Under the pieces are notes generated by a model that worked only from the letters and a program-made list of their open reading frames with translations, made no database searches and was not told the origin of the DNA. This document shows positions 31,610 to 42,958 of a stretch of 64,000 bases of DNA, piece by piece. Numbering within the stretch: the stretch's first letter is position 1; each line of letters begins with the position of its first letter. Source of the DNA: Aeromonas schubertii (GTDB lineage: Bacteria; Pseudomonadota; Gammaproteobacteria; Enterobacterales; Aeromonadaceae); contig NZ_CDDB01000089.1 of assembly GCF_000820105.1 (NCBI RefSeq), forward strand, positions 1 through 64,000, written 5' to 3'. The position numbers were made by a program, and so were the translations under genes.

Positions 31610-32304
31610 TGTCTACCCTGCTCAATGCCCTGCGCCGGGCCGAGACCCCGGTCGGAACACCCCATATTCCGGCCATGGGACTGGCCACACGACCCGAGCC
31701 CACCACACCGCGCTGGATCTGGCCTCTGCTGGCCCTGCTCGCCCTGCTGCTGGGGGCAGGTGCCAATTACGGCTGGCACTGGCTCAACAACAAGCCACTC
31801 GAGCAGAAGGTAGAGGTCACCCACAAGGTGGTCCCCCCCTTCGTTCGGGTGGAGCCACGCGAGTTTGATACCGAGCCTCTGCCCCCCCCTCTGCCCAAAC
31901 CCGAACCCAGGGTCAGGACGCCCCAGGGCAGCCCACTACCCACCCTGCCCGGTTATGATCTGAGTGGCGTCTCTCCCGAGCTGGCGCGTCGTTTCGCCCA
32001 GGCGGTGGGCAACAGCCAACCCCAGGCACCCATATCCGAGCCGGCCAACACCGGCAGTGGTGTGCCCTCCCTGGCCGCTCTGCCCTATGAAGTGTCGCAG
32101 CAGGTACCGTCAATCTCGTACGGATCCCATATCTACTCCTCCAATCCCGCCAAGCGCAGCGTCATCCTCAATGGCCGCGAGCTGCGCGAAGGCGCTCCTC
32201 TTGCCCCCGGTGTCGTCATCAAGGGGATAGAGCAGGACGCGCTGATACTGCAGGTCGGCGGCCAACTGGCCAGCCTGAAGGCTCTGCAAGACTGGCATCC
32301 CTGA
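31609..32304 (+). CDS. exeB: Type II secretion assembly protein ExeB (GspB)
   Basis: A 231-residue inner-membrane partner of ExeA. A short cytoplasmic end ([12 protein letters not shown]) is followed by a membrane segment (about 37-55), a Pro-rich periplasmic linker ([13 protein letters not shown]) and a C-terminal domain with [23 protein letters not shown], typical of GspB. The layout is TonB-like. Translation is coupled to exeA through the TGATG overlap. Confidence 0.95.
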   Translation: MSTLLNALRRAETPVGTPHIPAMGLATRPEPTTPRWIWPLLALLALLLGAGANYGWHWLNNKPLEQKVEVTHKVVPPFVRVEPREFDTEPLPPPLPKPEPRVRTPQGSPLPTLPGYDLSGVSPELARRFAQAVGNSQPQAPISEPANTGSGVPSLAALPYEVSQQVPSISYGSHIYSSNPAKRSVILNGRELREGAPLAPGVVIKGIEQDALILQVGGQLASLKALQDWHP

Positions 32305-32308
32305 TAAC

Positions 32309-32331
32309 GGGGGGCATCCGCCCCCCTTTTT
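32309..32331 (+). terminator. exeAB terminator
   Basis: Stem GGGGGGC/GCCCCCC with an ATCC loop followed by TTTTT, just after the exeB stop and directly before mutY. Confidence 0.88.
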
Positions 32332-32347
32332 CGATGGACACTCACAC

Positions 32348-33400
32348 GTGAATCACGCGACGTTCGCCAGCCGGGTGCTGGCGTGGTATGAACATTCGGG
32401 GCGCAAGACCCTCCCCTGGCAGCAGGAGAAGACCCCCTACCGGGTCTGGATCTCCGAGATCATGCTGCAACAGACCCAGGTCGCCACCGTCATTCCCTAC
32501 TATGAGCGCTTCATGGCCCGCTTCCCCGATGTGGTTGCCCTGGCCGATGCGCCGGTGGACGAGGTGCTGCATCACTGGACCGGGCTTGGCTACTACGCCC
32601 GTGCCCGCAATCTGCACAAGGCGGCGCAGCAGATCCGCGACCGGCACGACGGCCTCTTTCCCGAGCGCATCGAAGAGGTGACCGAACTGCCGGGCATCGG
32701 CCGCTCCACTGCCGGCGCCATCCTCTCCTTCTCCCTCGGCCAGCCCCACGCCATCCTGGATGGTAACGTGAAGCGGGTGCTCACCCGCTGGCTGGCCCTG
32801 CCCGGCTGGCCCGGCCAGAAGGAGGTGGAGAACCAGCTGTGGGAGCTGGCCATTCGCCTCACCCCGCGCCAGGGGGTGCAGCAGTACAACCAGGCCATGA
32901 TGGATATCGGCGCCACCGTCTGCACCCGCAGCAAACCCAGGTGCGAGCGCTGCCCGCTACAGGCCGATTGCCAGGGGCGTCTGGAGGGGAATCCCACCCG
33001 CTATCCGGAGGGCAAACCCAAAAAGAGCACGCCGGTCAGAACGGGTCTCTTCCTGATGCTCAAGCAGAAGGGGAGCGTGCTGCTGGAGCGACGCCCCCCC
33101 CAGGGGATCTGGGGCGGCCTCTACTGCTTCCCCCAGTTCGACAACGAGGCCCAGCTCAACGCCAGAGTACGCGAGCTGGACCTGGATCCCGCCGGCTTGC
33201 AGGAGCTGGGCGGTTTCCGTCATACCTTCAGCCACTTCCATCTGGATATCCGCCCCTTCCTGCTGGAGGTCGAGGCCCTGCCCTCCCCGCGCCTCATGGA
33301 AGGGGATACCACTCTCTGGTATAACTTACGCCAACCCGAAGAGGTGGGACTGGCAGCCGCCACCCGGCGACTGCTCGCCTATCCGGAACTCGCATCATAG
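32348..33400 (+). CDS. mutY: Adenine DNA glycosylase MutY
   Basis: Removes adenine mispaired with 8-oxoguanine. The 350-residue protein has the helix-hairpin-helix [12 protein letters not shown], catalytic Asp in [10 protein letters not shown] (about 138), the Fe-S ligands C-x6-C-x2-C-x5-C near residues 192-208, and a C-terminal Nudix-like 8-oxoG recognition domain. The start is GTG at 32348 with GGA upstream. First gene of mutY-yggX-mltC, the order seen in E. coli. Confidence 0.96.
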   Translation: MNHATFASRVLAWYEHSGRKTLPWQQEKTPYRVWISEIMLQQTQVATVIPYYERFMARFPDVVALADAPVDEVLHHWTGLGYYARARNLHKAAQQIRDRHDGLFPERIEEVTELPGIGRSTAGAILSFSLGQPHAILDGNVKRVLTRWLALPGWPGQKEVENQLWELAIRLTPRQGVQQYNQAMMDIGATVCTRSKPRCERCPLQADCQGRLEGNPTRYPEGKPKKSTPVRTGLFLMLKQKGSVLLERRPPQGIWGGLYCFPQFDNEAQLNARVRELDLDPAGLQELGGFRHTFSHFHLDIRPFLLEVEALPSPRLMEGDTTLWYNLRQPEEVGLAAATRRLLAYPELAS

Positions 33401-33410
33401 AGGTCAATCC

Positions 33411-33683
33411 ATGAGTCGTACCGTTTTCTGTCAGCGTCTGCAAAAGGAGGCCCCGGGCCTCGATTTCCAGCTCTATCCGGGCGAGCTCGGCAAGCGCATC
33501 TTCGACAACATCAGCAAGGAAGCCTGGGCCGAATGGCAGAAGAAGCAGGTGATGCTGATCAACGAGAAGAAGCTCAACATGATGAATCTGGAGCACCGTC
33601 AGTTCCTCGAACAGGAGATGGTGCAGTATCTGTTTGAAGGGGCCGACGTGCAGATCGACGGCTACACCCCACCCAGCCAGTGA
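33411..33683 (+). CDS. yggX: Fe(2+)-trafficking / oxidative damage protection protein YggX
   Basis: A 90-residue protein starting [19 protein letters not shown], with the conserved Cys7 and [18 protein letters not shown]. It protects Fe-S clusters from oxidative damage. It lies 10 nt after mutY, itself an Fe-S enzyme, and just before mltC. Confidence 0.96.
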   Translation: MSRTVFCQRLQKEAPGLDFQLYPGELGKRIFDNISKEAWAEWQKKQVMLINEKKLNMMNLEHRQFLEQEMVQYLFEGADVQIDGYTPPSQ

Positions 33684-33690
33684 TTCAGCC

Positions 33691-34794
33691 ATGATTCGCC
33701 GTTTCTGGCCCCTGGCCGGCCTGCTTCTGCTGCTGGCCGGCTGCTCCTCAGCCCCCAAGCCTTCCCCGCAAGACGACGATCTGGTCAACGGCAAGGATGT
33801 GCGCGGTTTCGAGCACATGATCAGCGCCCTCTCCCATAACGTGAACGAGCTGTGGGGACGCGAGGCCCTGTTTGCCGGCCGCTTTGACTACGTCAAGTAC
33901 ACGGATCAATACAAGAGCCGGGCTCACATCGACTTCAATGGCGGCCTGATACAGGTGGAGACCGTCTCGACGATCGACCCCAAGGTGCATCTGCGCCGCG
34001 CCATCATAGAGACACTGCTCACCCCGGACGATCCGGCCGAGGTGGATCTCTACTCGGATCGGGAGATCATGCCCGGCACCGATCCCTTCCTCTATGGTCA
34101 GGTGCTCGACAACCAGCGTCAGCCAATCCGCTTTCCCTGGCGTGCCGAACGCTACGCAGACCATCTGCTCGCCACCGCCCTCAAGCAGCGTACCCTGGGG
34201 ATCCGCACCATCTACTACGTGGATATCCCCATGGTGGCGAACCACACGGACCAGCGGGGCTACAAGTATGCCGCCCTGATCCGTGAGGCCTCGCGCAAGT
34301 ATGGAGTGCCCGAGAGCCTCATCTACGCCGTGATCAAGACAGAGAGCAGCTTCAACCCCTATGCGGTGAGCAGCTCCAATGCCTACGGCCTGATGCAGGT
34401 GATCCCGGCCACCGCGGGACGCGATGTCTATGTGCGGGTAAAGGGCAAATATGGTCAGCCGACCCGGGAGGATCTCTTCAATCCTGCCTATAACATCGAC
34501 ATCGGCACCGCCTACCTGCACCTGCTGCAAAGCGTCTACCTGGCGGATATCCAGGATCCCCTGTCCCGTCGCTACTCGGTCATCTCCGCCTACAACGGTG
34601 GGGCGGGCAATGTACTGCGTACTTTCGCCGACGATCGCAATGCGGCCCCGGGGGTCATCAACCGCCTCTCCCCTCAGGAGGTCTACCAGATCCTCACCGA
34701 GCAGCACCCGCTGGCCGAATCCCGCCGCTATCTCTACAAGGTTCATCAGGCCGAACGTAGCTTTAAAGTTTCCCGGTTACGTGCTCCGGGTTGA
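33691..34794 (+). CDS. mltC: Membrane-bound lytic murein transglycosylase C
   Basis: A 367-residue outer-membrane lipoprotein that cleaves glycan strands to 1,6-anhydro products. The signal peptide ends in lipobox LLAGC (Cys about 16), an N-terminal DUF3393-like domain follows, and the SLT domain holds the catalytic Glu in VIKTESSFNPYAVSSSNAYGLMQVIP. The start at 33691 places the signal peptide at the N-terminus; the longer frame to 33634 is not needed. Third gene of mutY-yggX-mltC. Confidence 0.95.
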   Translation: MIRRFWPLAGLLLLLAGCSSAPKPSPQDDDLVNGKDVRGFEHMISALSHNVNELWGREALFAGRFDYVKYTDQYKSRAHIDFNGGLIQVETVSTIDPKVHLRRAIIETLLTPDDPAEVDLYSDREIMPGTDPFLYGQVLDNQRQPIRFPWRAERYADHLLATALKQRTLGIRTIYYVDIPMVANHTDQRGYKYAALIREASRKYGVPESLIYAVIKTESSFNPYAVSSSNAYGLMQVIPATAGRDVYVRVKGKYGQPTREDLFNPAYNIDIGTAYLHLLQSVYLADIQDPLSRRYSVISAYNGGAGNVLRTFADDRNAAPGVINRLSPQEVYQILTEQHPLAESRRYLYKVHQAERSFKVSRLRAPG

Positions 34795-34796
34795 GC

Positions 34797-34824
34797 AAGG
34801 CGCCCCTCGGGGCGCCTCGTTTTT
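34797..34824 (+). terminator. mutY-yggX-mltC terminator
   Basis: Stem GGCGCCCC/GGGGCGCC followed by TCGTTTTT, immediately after the mltC stop. Confidence 0.88.
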
Positions 34825-34832
34825 GTCGGCAC

Positions 34833-34859
34833 AAAAAAACGGCAATCCGAAGATTGCCG
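34833..34859 (-). terminator. asnA terminator
   Basis: On the minus strand CGGCAATC/GATTGCCG with a TTCG loop is followed by seven T. It is separate from the mltC terminator just to its left. Confidence 0.9.
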
Positions 34860-34935
34860 AGAGGAATGTAGTAAATGCGACCGGGCGTGGGATGAGCGGG
34901 CCGCAGGGGAACCTCCCCGGGGAAGGCGAACCTTC

Positions 34936-35928
34936 TTACAGCAGTCCGGCGATACGCTCCCTCACGTCGGACGGCCACACACCAACCTGCACCTGTCCGA
35001 TGTGCTCCTTTTGCAGCAGCAACATGGCCAGACGCGATTGTCCAATCCCTCCCCCAATGGTCTGGGGCATGCGACCGGCCAGCAGCGCCTGGTGCCAGTC
35101 GTAGGCCAGGCGATCCTCGTCGCCTGTGATGGCGAGCTGACGGCGCAGGGCATCTGCATCCACCCGGATCCCCATGGAGGAGATTTCAAAACTGTCTTCG
35201 AGTACCGGGTTCCACACCAGGATGTCTCCGTTGAGGCCGGCCAGCCCAGACTCCCCCTCGGAGCTCCAGTCGTCGTAGTCCGGGGCCCGCACGTCGTGGC
35301 GCTCGCCATGAGACAGGGCCCCGCCGATGCCGATCAGGAAGACGGCCCCCAGCTCCTTGGCGATGGCGTGCTCACGCCCCTTGGCGTCGAGGCCCGGATA
35401 GCGGGTGAGCAGCTCTTCGCTGTGGACGAACTGGATCGCCTCGGGCAGGAAGGGGGTGAGCTCATGCTCGGCGCAGATGGCACGTTCGGTGGCCTTGATG
35501 GCACCCCAGATGGCCTGCACCGTCTCTTTCAGGTAGGCCAGATCCCGGCGATCCTGCGGCATCACCCGCTCCCAGTCCCACTGATCGACGTAGACCGAGT
35601 GGATCGGGGAGAGACGGTCCTCATCCGGACGCAGGGCCTTCATGTGGGTGTAGAGTCCCTCGCCCGGCCCGAAGCCAAAACGACCCAGGGTATGGCGCTT
35701 CCACTTGGCCAGCGAGTGAACCACCTCGTAGCTCTCTTCGGGCAGTGTCTTCACCTTCACCTGCACCGCCTGTTCGCTGCCGGAGAGATTGTCCTGGGTG
35801 CCGTCACCGACACGGCTCAGGATGGGGGCTTGCACCTCCATCAGGCCCAGCTGCTGGGCGAGCTGGCGGGAGAAGATCTCCTTGACCAGGGTGATCTGCT
35901 GTTGGCTGCGAATGTAGTGCTGTTTCAT
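34936..35928 (-). CDS. asnA: Aspartate--ammonia ligase
   Basis: Makes asparagine from aspartate, ammonia and ATP; it is a class II synthetase-like enzyme. The 330-residue protein shows [20 protein letters not shown] near the N-terminus, [20 protein letters not shown], and [27 protein letters not shown] at the end. The start at 35928 has AGGGA upstream; the frame is open 26 codons further without support. It diverges from asnC, which regulates it in E. coli. Confidence 0.96.
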   Translation of the reverse strand: MKQHYIRSQQQITLVKEIFSRQLAQQLGLMEVQAPILSRVGDGTQDNLSGSEQAVQVKVKTLPEESYEVVHSLAKWKRHTLGRFGFGPGEGLYTHMKALRPDEDRLSPIHSVYVDQWDWERVMPQDRRDLAYLKETVQAIWGAIKATERAICAEHELTPFLPEAIQFVHSEELLTRYPGLDAKGREHAIAKELGAVFLIGIGGALSHGERHDVRAPDYDDWSSEGESGLAGLNGDILVWNPVLEDSFEISSMGIRVDADALRRQLAITGDEDRLAYDWHQALLAGRMPQTIGGGIGQSRLAMLLLQKEHIGQVQVGVWPSDVRERIAGLL

Positions 35929-36081
35929 GGCGAATCCCTGTTTCAAACTGCGTTGTTGTGTGGATTCTTCAACACAACGGCCATTAAATTCAATATTCAA
36001 CAACAAAAATACGCTTTACGCATTTTTTCATTCAATATAACCTCGCCTTTAATCTCGAATCGTTAAAGGGCGTTCAAAAAA

Positions 36082-36543
36082 ATGGCGGAAAATTATCGGA
36101 TCGACAATCTGGATCAGGGCATCCTGGAGGCCCTGATGGAGAACGCGCGCATCCCCTATGCCGAACTGGCCAAGCGCTTCGCGGTGAGCCCGGGCACCAT
36201 CCATGTGCGGGTCGAGAAGATGAAGCAGGCGGGGATTATCGAAGGGACGCGGGTGCAGGTGAACGCCAAGAGACTCGGCTACGACGTCTGTTGCTTTATC
36301 GGTATCAATCTCAAGAGCGCGAAAGACTATCCTTCGGCCCTGGCCAAGCTACAGGCGCTGGATGAGGTGGTGGAGGCCTACTACACCACGGGCCACTACA
36401 GCATCTTCATGAAGGTGATGACCCGCTCCATCGATGAGCTGCAGACCGTGCTCATCAACAAGATCCAGACCATCGACGAGATCCAGTCCACCGAGACCCT
36501 GATCTCGCTGCAGAATCCAATTCTGAGGGATGTACGCCCCTGA
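36082..36543 (+). CDS. asnC: Transcriptional regulator AsnC
   Basis: A 153-residue Lrp/AsnC-family regulator. The HTH (IPYAELAKRFAVSPGTIHVRVEKMKQAGII) is N-terminal, the ligand-sensing RAM domain follows (YYTTGHYSIFMKVMTRSIDEL), and the C-terminus ends LQNPILRDVRP. It activates asnA in response to asparagine in E. coli, and the divergent arrangement is kept here. Its stop directly abuts that of the convergent solute-binding gene. Confidence 0.95.
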   Translation: MAENYRIDNLDQGILEALMENARIPYAELAKRFAVSPGTIHVRVEKMKQAGIIEGTRVQVNAKRLGYDVCCFIGINLKSAKDYPSALAKLQALDEVVEAYYTTGHYSIFMKVMTRSIDELQTVLINKIQTIDEIQSTETLISLQNPILRDVRP

Positions 36544-37308
36544 TCAGGGCTCCACGTAGGGAATCCCGTGCTTCTCGTAGAGGGCCCTGAGCCGGCCATC
36601 CCGCTTCATACGTAGCAACTCGGCGTCGTAGGCCTGCATCAGGGCAGGGGTCTTAGCATCGGCGCGCGCCTTGCACCAGGCGTTGAAGTAGGGGCTCGAC
36701 TTGAAGGGATGGGGCAGATAGTCCACCTTGCCCTCCATCCCCTCGACATGGATCTGGGCGAAGGCCGTCACCAGCGGCATGGGCACCACATCGATACGCT
36801 TCATCACCAGCTTGCGCAGCTGCAGATCGTTCATGGTCACCACCTGCACCCGCCAGGCGGGATCATCGGCGATGGCATTGATCTCGGGGGTGTAGGCGTA
36901 GTCCCGTGTCAGGCCGATACGCCAGGGCTTGAGATCCGAGAGACGATCATAGCGAATACTCCCTGCGTCCTCCTTGCGCACAAAGAAGTGCCAACTGTGA
37001 CGCATATGGGACTGCTGGGGATAGATGAGATAGCTCTCCCGCTCCGGCTTGTAGGAGTGAGTGAAGACCATGTCGTAGACACCGATCTCGGCATTGCGGG
37101 TGAGGCGCGCCCCCGAATCAGTCAGCTCGACCCGAAAAGGCTGTTGGAGGGCTGCAAACAGGGTGGCCAGGATATCCACATCCAACCCCGCCGGCTCCCC
37201 CTTCTCGTTTAAATATTTGAGGGGCGCCTCCAGAGTGCCACCCACCACCAGGGTCTTGGCCGACAGCCAGGGGGAAAGCAGCATGAGGAGTAACAGGAGG
37301 CGCATCAT
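36544..37308 (-). CDS. Periplasmic solute-binding-like protein (orphan, second of pair)
   Basis: A 254-residue SBP_bac_3-type protein with a signal peptide (MMRLLLLLMLLSPWLSA) and the lobes GGTLEAPLKYLNEKGEPAGLDVDILATL and IGLTRDYAYTPEINAIADD. Its ATG overlaps the TGA of the preceding gene (ATGA), so the two are translationally coupled. No permease or ATPase nearby. Confidence 0.85.
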   Translation of the reverse strand: MMRLLLLLMLLSPWLSAKTLVVGGTLEAPLKYLNEKGEPAGLDVDILATLFAALQQPFRVELTDSGARLTRNAEIGVYDMVFTHSYKPERESYLIYPQQSHMRHSWHFFVRKEDAGSIRYDRLSDLKPWRIGLTRDYAYTPEINAIADDPAWRVQVVTMNDLQLRKLVMKRIDVVPMPLVTAFAQIHVEGMEGKVDYLPHPFKSSPYFNAWCKARADAKTPALMQAYDAELLRMKRDGRLRALYEKHGIPYVEP

Positions 37309-38057
37309 GGCGCTAGCCCATAGCGCGCCAACAGGCGGCGGTACTCGGCGGTTTTCTTGAAGCGGACCAGCTCTTCAGAAAAACGCACAGCCAGGCGATC
37401 GTGACCCGGCTTGTGTGTAAAACCGAGGAAGTTGCGGTTATCCGTGGTGATGGTACGGGGGCTGTGGGTGATCTCGCCACCCAGTTCGAGCAGCCCGAGC
37501 CAGTAGGCGCCGACCCACTGGTTGAGCACGACCCCGTCAAGTCGCCTCTCCCGCAGCAGCTGCAACTGCTTGGGAACATTCTTCTCCCCCGTCATAGGCA
37601 CCCGCTCAAAACCGGTCGCCGACAAAAACGCATCACCATAGGCGTAGTCCGCCTGCACGCCGATCCGCTTTCCCGCCAACGAGGCCGGCCCCTGGTAATC
37701 GATGTAGGCATCACGACGGGAGAAGAGCACCTCACCGCTGCGCGAGAGCGGCTCTGAGGGGTAATAGACCCAACTCTCCCGCTCTTTCTCGTAGAAGAGG
37801 TCAACCACCGCATCGCCCTTGGCCTGCCTGGCCTCGAGCAATACCCGCTTCCAGGGCAGCTGACGTACTTCGACCCCGTAGCCCATTCGCTTGAGCACGA
37901 CGCGGGCCAACTCCAGATCGGCGCCATCCCCATCGCGCTCCCGCTCTACCATCACATAGGGGGGCCAGGGCTCGGTCAGCAAGACCAACGAGGGCTCACT
38001 CGCCCATGCGCCCCACATCCAGCAAAGTCCCACACATCCCAACCACTTCTTTCCCAT
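37305..38057 (-). CDS. Periplasmic solute-binding-like protein (orphan, first of pair)
   Basis: A 250-residue secreted SBP_bac_3-type protein with a signal peptide ending near WGAWAS, then LLTEPWPPYVMVERERDGDGADLELARVVL and GVQADYAYGDAFLS. Related in layout to the next gene, with which it overlaps by 4 bp; the two probably arose by duplication or act together. Ligand unknown; the pattern resembles amino acid-binding proteins. Confidence 0.85.
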   Translation of the reverse strand: MGKKWLGCVGLCWMWGAWASEPSLVLLTEPWPPYVMVERERDGDGADLELARVVLKRMGYGVEVRQLPWKRVLLEARQAKGDAVVDLFYEKERESWVYYPSEPLSRSGEVLFSRRDAYIDYQGPASLAGKRIGVQADYAYGDAFLSATGFERVPMTGEKNVPKQLQLLRERRLDGVVLNQWVGAYWLGLLELGGEITHSPRTITTDNRNFLGFTHKPGHDRLAVRFSEELVRFKKTAEYRRLLARYGLAP

Positions 38058-38109
38058 ACCCGATCCTTGGCAGGCGACACAACCTTCAGCCTATCTCAAA
38101 ACTCCCCAT

Positions 38110-38136
38110 AAAAAAAAGGAGGCCGATGGCCTCCTT
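38110..38136 (-). terminator. pntAB terminator
   Basis: On the minus strand AAGGAGGCC/GGCCTCCTT with a 3-nt loop runs into a T8 tract, about 20 nt after the pntB stop. Confidence 0.92.
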
Positions 38137-38155
38137 ACCTCACTCGGGGTCCCGA

Positions 38156-39640
38156 TCACAGGGCCTTGAGGATTGCCTCGACGCTGGCCTTGGCATCGCC
38201 AAACAGCATCTGGGTGTTTTCCTTGAAGAAGAGCGGGTTCTGTACGCCGGCATAGCCGGTGTTCATGGAGCGCTTGAAACCGATGACGGTCTGCGCCTTC
38301 CACACTTCCAGCACCGGCATGCCGGCGATGGGGCTACCCGGATCTTCCATGGCTGCCGGGTTGACGGTGTCGTTGGCACCGATCACCAGAACCACATCGG
38401 TATCGGCGAAGTCTTCGTTGATCTCGTCCATCTCCAGCACGATGTCATACGGCACTTTCGCTTCGGCCAGCAGCACGTTCATGTGCCCCGGCAGACGACC
38501 GGCCACCGGGTGAATACCGAAGCGCACCTTGATGCCGCGATCGCGCAGCTTCTGGGTGATCTCGGCCACCGGATACTGGGCCTGTGCCACCGCCATGCCG
38601 TAGCCCGGGGTGATGATGACAGAGCCCGCGCCCTTGAGCAGCTCGGCCACGTCCTCAGCACTGGTCTCGCGATATTCGCCCATCTCCTGGTCGCCGCTGG
38701 AGGCAACCCCGTCGGAGCCGAAGCCACCGGCGATCACCGAGATGAAGGAGCGGTTCATCGCCTTGCACATGATGTAGGAGAGGATGGCACCGGAAGAGCC
38801 CACCAGGGCACCGGTCACGATCAGCAGGTCATTGGAGAGCATAAAGCCCGCCGCCGCCGCCGCCCAACCGGAGTAGGAGTTGAGCATGGAGACCACCACC
38901 GGCATGTCGGCGCCGCCTATGCTGGCCACCAGATGCCAGCCGAAGGCAAACGCGATCAGAGTCATGATCAGCAGGGCAGTGGTAGAACCACCGACCTTGA
39001 CGAAGTAGACCATCAGGGCCAGGGAGACCAACACGGCCAGCAGGTTCAGCTTGTGACGGTGCGGCAGCATCAGCGGCTTGGAGGAGATGAGGCCACGCAG
39101 CTTGCCGAATGCCACCACGGAACCGGTGAAGGTCACGGCACCGATGAAGACGCCGAGGAACACTTCCACCAGGTGGATGTTGAGCATGGCACCGGTCAGG
39201 TGCTCGGCCTGGGCAGCTTGGGCAGCCTGCTCGAAGGCGGCACGGGCGGCGGCCAGGGTGGCATCCAGGTTGGAGCCGACGCTCACCACCACTTCGGCCG
39301 GGGCGGCCGGGTGCAGATCGATGAAGCTGTTAAAGCCCACCAGCACGGCCGCCATACCGACGAAGCTGTGCAGCACGGCCACCAGCTCGGGCATCTCGGT
39401 CATCTCGACCTTGAGGGCCAGACGCACGCCGATGGCACCGCCGATCACCATGGCCAGGATGATCCAGTGCACACCACTGGTCTCCGGGTTGAAGATGGTG
39501 GCCAGCAGGGCGATGGCCATACCGGCGATACCGAACAGGTTGCCATGCTTGGCCGTCTCTTGCTTCGACAGTCCCGCGAGACTGAAGATGAAGAGCACGG
39601 CGGCAACGATATAGGATGCTGTTACCAATCCTTGAGACAC
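38156..39640 (-). CDS. pntB: NAD(P) transhydrogenase subunit beta
   Basis: Membrane and NADP(H)-binding subunit of the proton-pumping transhydrogenase, which makes NADPH from NADH using the proton motive force. At 494 residues it is about 32 longer than E. coli PntB. The extra sequence is an Ala-rich stretch near residues 108-150 ([21 protein letters not shown]) in what should be a loop between membrane segments. The NADP domain ([26 protein letters not shown]) is intact. Confidence 0.96.
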   Translation of the reverse strand: MSQGLVTASYIVAAVLFIFSLAGLSKQETAKHGNLFGIAGMAIALLATIFNPETSGVHWIILAMVIGGAIGVRLALKVEMTEMPELVAVLHSFVGMAAVLVGFNSFIDLHPAAPAEVVVSVGSNLDATLAAARAAFEQAAQAAQAEHLTGAMLNIHLVEVFLGVFIGAVTFTGSVVAFGKLRGLISSKPLMLPHRHKLNLLAVLVSLALMVYFVKVGGSTTALLIMTLIAFAFGWHLVASIGGADMPVVVSMLNSYSGWAAAAAGFMLSNDLLIVTGALVGSSGAILSYIMCKAMNRSFISVIAGGFGSDGVASSGDQEMGEYRETSAEDVAELLKGAGSVIITPGYGMAVAQAQYPVAEITQKLRDRGIKVRFGIHPVAGRLPGHMNVLLAEAKVPYDIVLEMDEINEDFADTDVVLVIGANDTVNPAAMEDPGSPIAGMPVLEVWKAQTVIGFKRSMNTGYAGVQNPLFFKENTQMLFGDAKASVEAILKAL

Positions 39641-39651
39641 GTTAAACCCCC

Positions 39652-41178
<1,527 letters not shown>

Positions 41179-41677
41179 GACTATTCCCTGATGGTTAGTA
41201 AATAATCGCAACCTTGCGCCTGTTTGATGACACAAACAGGCCCGGCCCAGCGCAGGCCGGCAAGTGTTTTGTTAAGAAAATCAGTGGCAGGCACGACAAC
41301 ATCCTGTTACTGCCCCTCCCCCGCTTTTCCGGTACGAACGTGATTAGTATCAAATTTTGGAGTTTTATGACAACCGGACCTTCTCCCCCCCCCTGTACAG
41401 ATTTCGAACCGGGGCACCCTTCGCACCAAAAAAACAAACTACATGAATCACTTATAACAAAGCGATTGACTGAATCGAGAACTCCAACCAGTCAAAAAAA
41501 TTGTTTTTGGCGGCCTCTAGCTTAGCGTTTTTTGTTATTACAAAAGTGGTCACTGGCCACGTTCTCGCCATCAAGTCTCAAAAAACAACACTTTTGTAAC
41601 AGATGCGACCCCGTCGTCCGCCTGTCATGGCGTACGCGGGGTCCAGTGAGTCGTCCCTGTGGAAACGAGGCAGCCGG
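41179..41677. other. 499-bp intergenic region upstream of pntA, with an 11-bp inverted repeat
   Basis: The region is markedly AT-richer than its surroundings and holds the pntAB promoter. It contains a perfect inverted repeat, TTACAAAAGTG (41538-41548) and CACTTTTGTAA (41589-41599), spaced by 40 nt. A GC-rich hairpin at 41607-41643 is listed separately. The open frames here lack coding character. No tRNA or known RNA was recognised. Confidence 0.5.
41607..41643 (-). terminator. Probable yqhD terminator hairpin
   Basis: GACCCCG...CGGGGTC extends inward into an imperfect stem (CGT-CGCC with GGCG-ACG), 34 nt after the yqhD stop on the minus strand. The tail GCATCTGTTAC has few T, so termination is likely but not certain. 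Confidence 0.45.
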
Positions 41678-42841
41678 TTAGCGCGCCGCCTCATAAATAT
41701 GCCGGCTCAGTGCCAGAGTGACCTTCCCCTGCTCGCCGAGGGCGGTATAACCGCGCGCCTCCAGCTTGGCCAGCATGGTCTCGATGTCCGGCTGCTCGAT
41801 GCCGTAGTCGCGCAGCCGGGTCGGCACCCCCATGCGCTCGAAGAAGGCGCGGGTGGCGGCGATGGCGCCATCGATGCGCTCGGCCTCGCTGCCGCCATGC
41901 AGATCCCACACCCGCTCGGCGTACTGCAGCAGCTTGGCGCGCTTGCTGTCGCGCTGCGCATCCAGCATCACAGGCAGCACCACCGCCAGGGTCTGGGCAT
42001 GGTCCAGGCCGTGCCGGGCGGTCAGCTCATGGCCCAGCATGTGGGTAGACCAGTCATGGGGCACACCGGCACCAATCAGGCCGTTGAGGGCCAGGGTAGC
42101 GCTCCACATGATGTTGGCGCGCACCGCGTAGTTGTCGGGCTCGGCCAGCGCCTTGGGGCCTTCCTCCAGCAGGGTCAGCAGCAGCCCCTCGGCGAAGCGA
42201 TCCTGCACCTTGGCATCGACCGGGTAGGTGATGTACTGCTCGATGACATGCACGAAAGCATCCACCACGCCGTTGGCCACCTGACGCGCCGGCAGTGTGT
42301 AGGTGAGCACCGGATCGAGCACGGCGAAGCGCGGTATGACAAAGGGAGAGAAGAAGTGCTGCTTGTCACCGGTGCTCTTGCGGGTGATGACGGCCCCCAT
42401 GTTCATCTCGGAGCCGGTGGCCGGCAGGGTGAGCACGGCGCCAAGCGGGATGGCGCCTTGCACCTCGCCGCCGACGGTCTCCAGGATGTGCCAGGGGTCC
42501 TTGTCGGCCGCGTAGGGCGCCGCCGCCGCGATAAACTTGGTGCCGTCCAGCACAGAGCCGCCACCGACTGCCAGCAGGAAGTCGATACGCTCGGCGCGGG
42601 CCAGGGCGACCGCCCCCATCAGGGTCTCGTAGGAGGGGTTGGGTTCGATGCCGCCGAACTCGAACAGGGTCATGCCACTCAGGGCCTCGCGGATGCGGGT
42701 CAGCACGCCGGTGCGCAGTACGCTGCCGCCGCCATAGGTGATGAGGACGCGAGCATCGGACGGGATCTGATCGCGCAGGGCGGCGATCTGCCCCTCACCG
42801 AACAGGACCTTGGTCGGGGTGTGCAACATAAAGTTGTTCAT
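41678..42841 (-). CDS. yqhD: NADPH-dependent aldehyde reductase, iron-containing ADH family (YqhD-like)
   Basis: A 387-residue group III alcohol dehydrogenase. LITYGGGSVLRTG binds the cofactor, and the metal site is in DAFVHVIEQY and HMLGHELTARHGLDHAQ. YqhD reduces short-chain and peroxidation-derived aldehydes with NADPH. The start at 42841 has GAGGAG upstream. It diverges from an AraC regulator exactly as yqhD/yqhC do in E. coli, supporting the YqhD assignment. Confidence 0.93.
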   Translation of the reverse strand: MNNFMLHTPTKVLFGEGQIAALRDQIPSDARVLITYGGGSVLRTGVLTRIREALSGMTLFEFGGIEPNPSYETLMGAVALARAERIDFLLAVGGGSVLDGTKFIAAAAPYAADKDPWHILETVGGEVQGAIPLGAVLTLPATGSEMNMGAVITRKSTGDKQHFFSPFVIPRFAVLDPVLTYTLPARQVANGVVDAFVHVIEQYITYPVDAKVQDRFAEGLLLTLLEEGPKALAEPDNYAVRANIMWSATLALNGLIGAGVPHDWSTHMLGHELTARHGLDHAQTLAVVLPVMLDAQRDSKRAKLLQYAERVWDLHGGSEAERIDGAIAATRAFFERMGVPTRLRDYGIEQPDIETMLAKLEARGYTALGEQGKVTLALSRHIYEAAR

Positions 42842-42958
42842 GGGATCTCCTCGCTGGGAACAACCGAAACAGGATTTGTTGCATTTTTCTCCCAAACGCA
42901 TCTACCATCAAGGCAACTTCCTGCCTATATATTGCCTATTCCTACTGAACTTAGAGAA

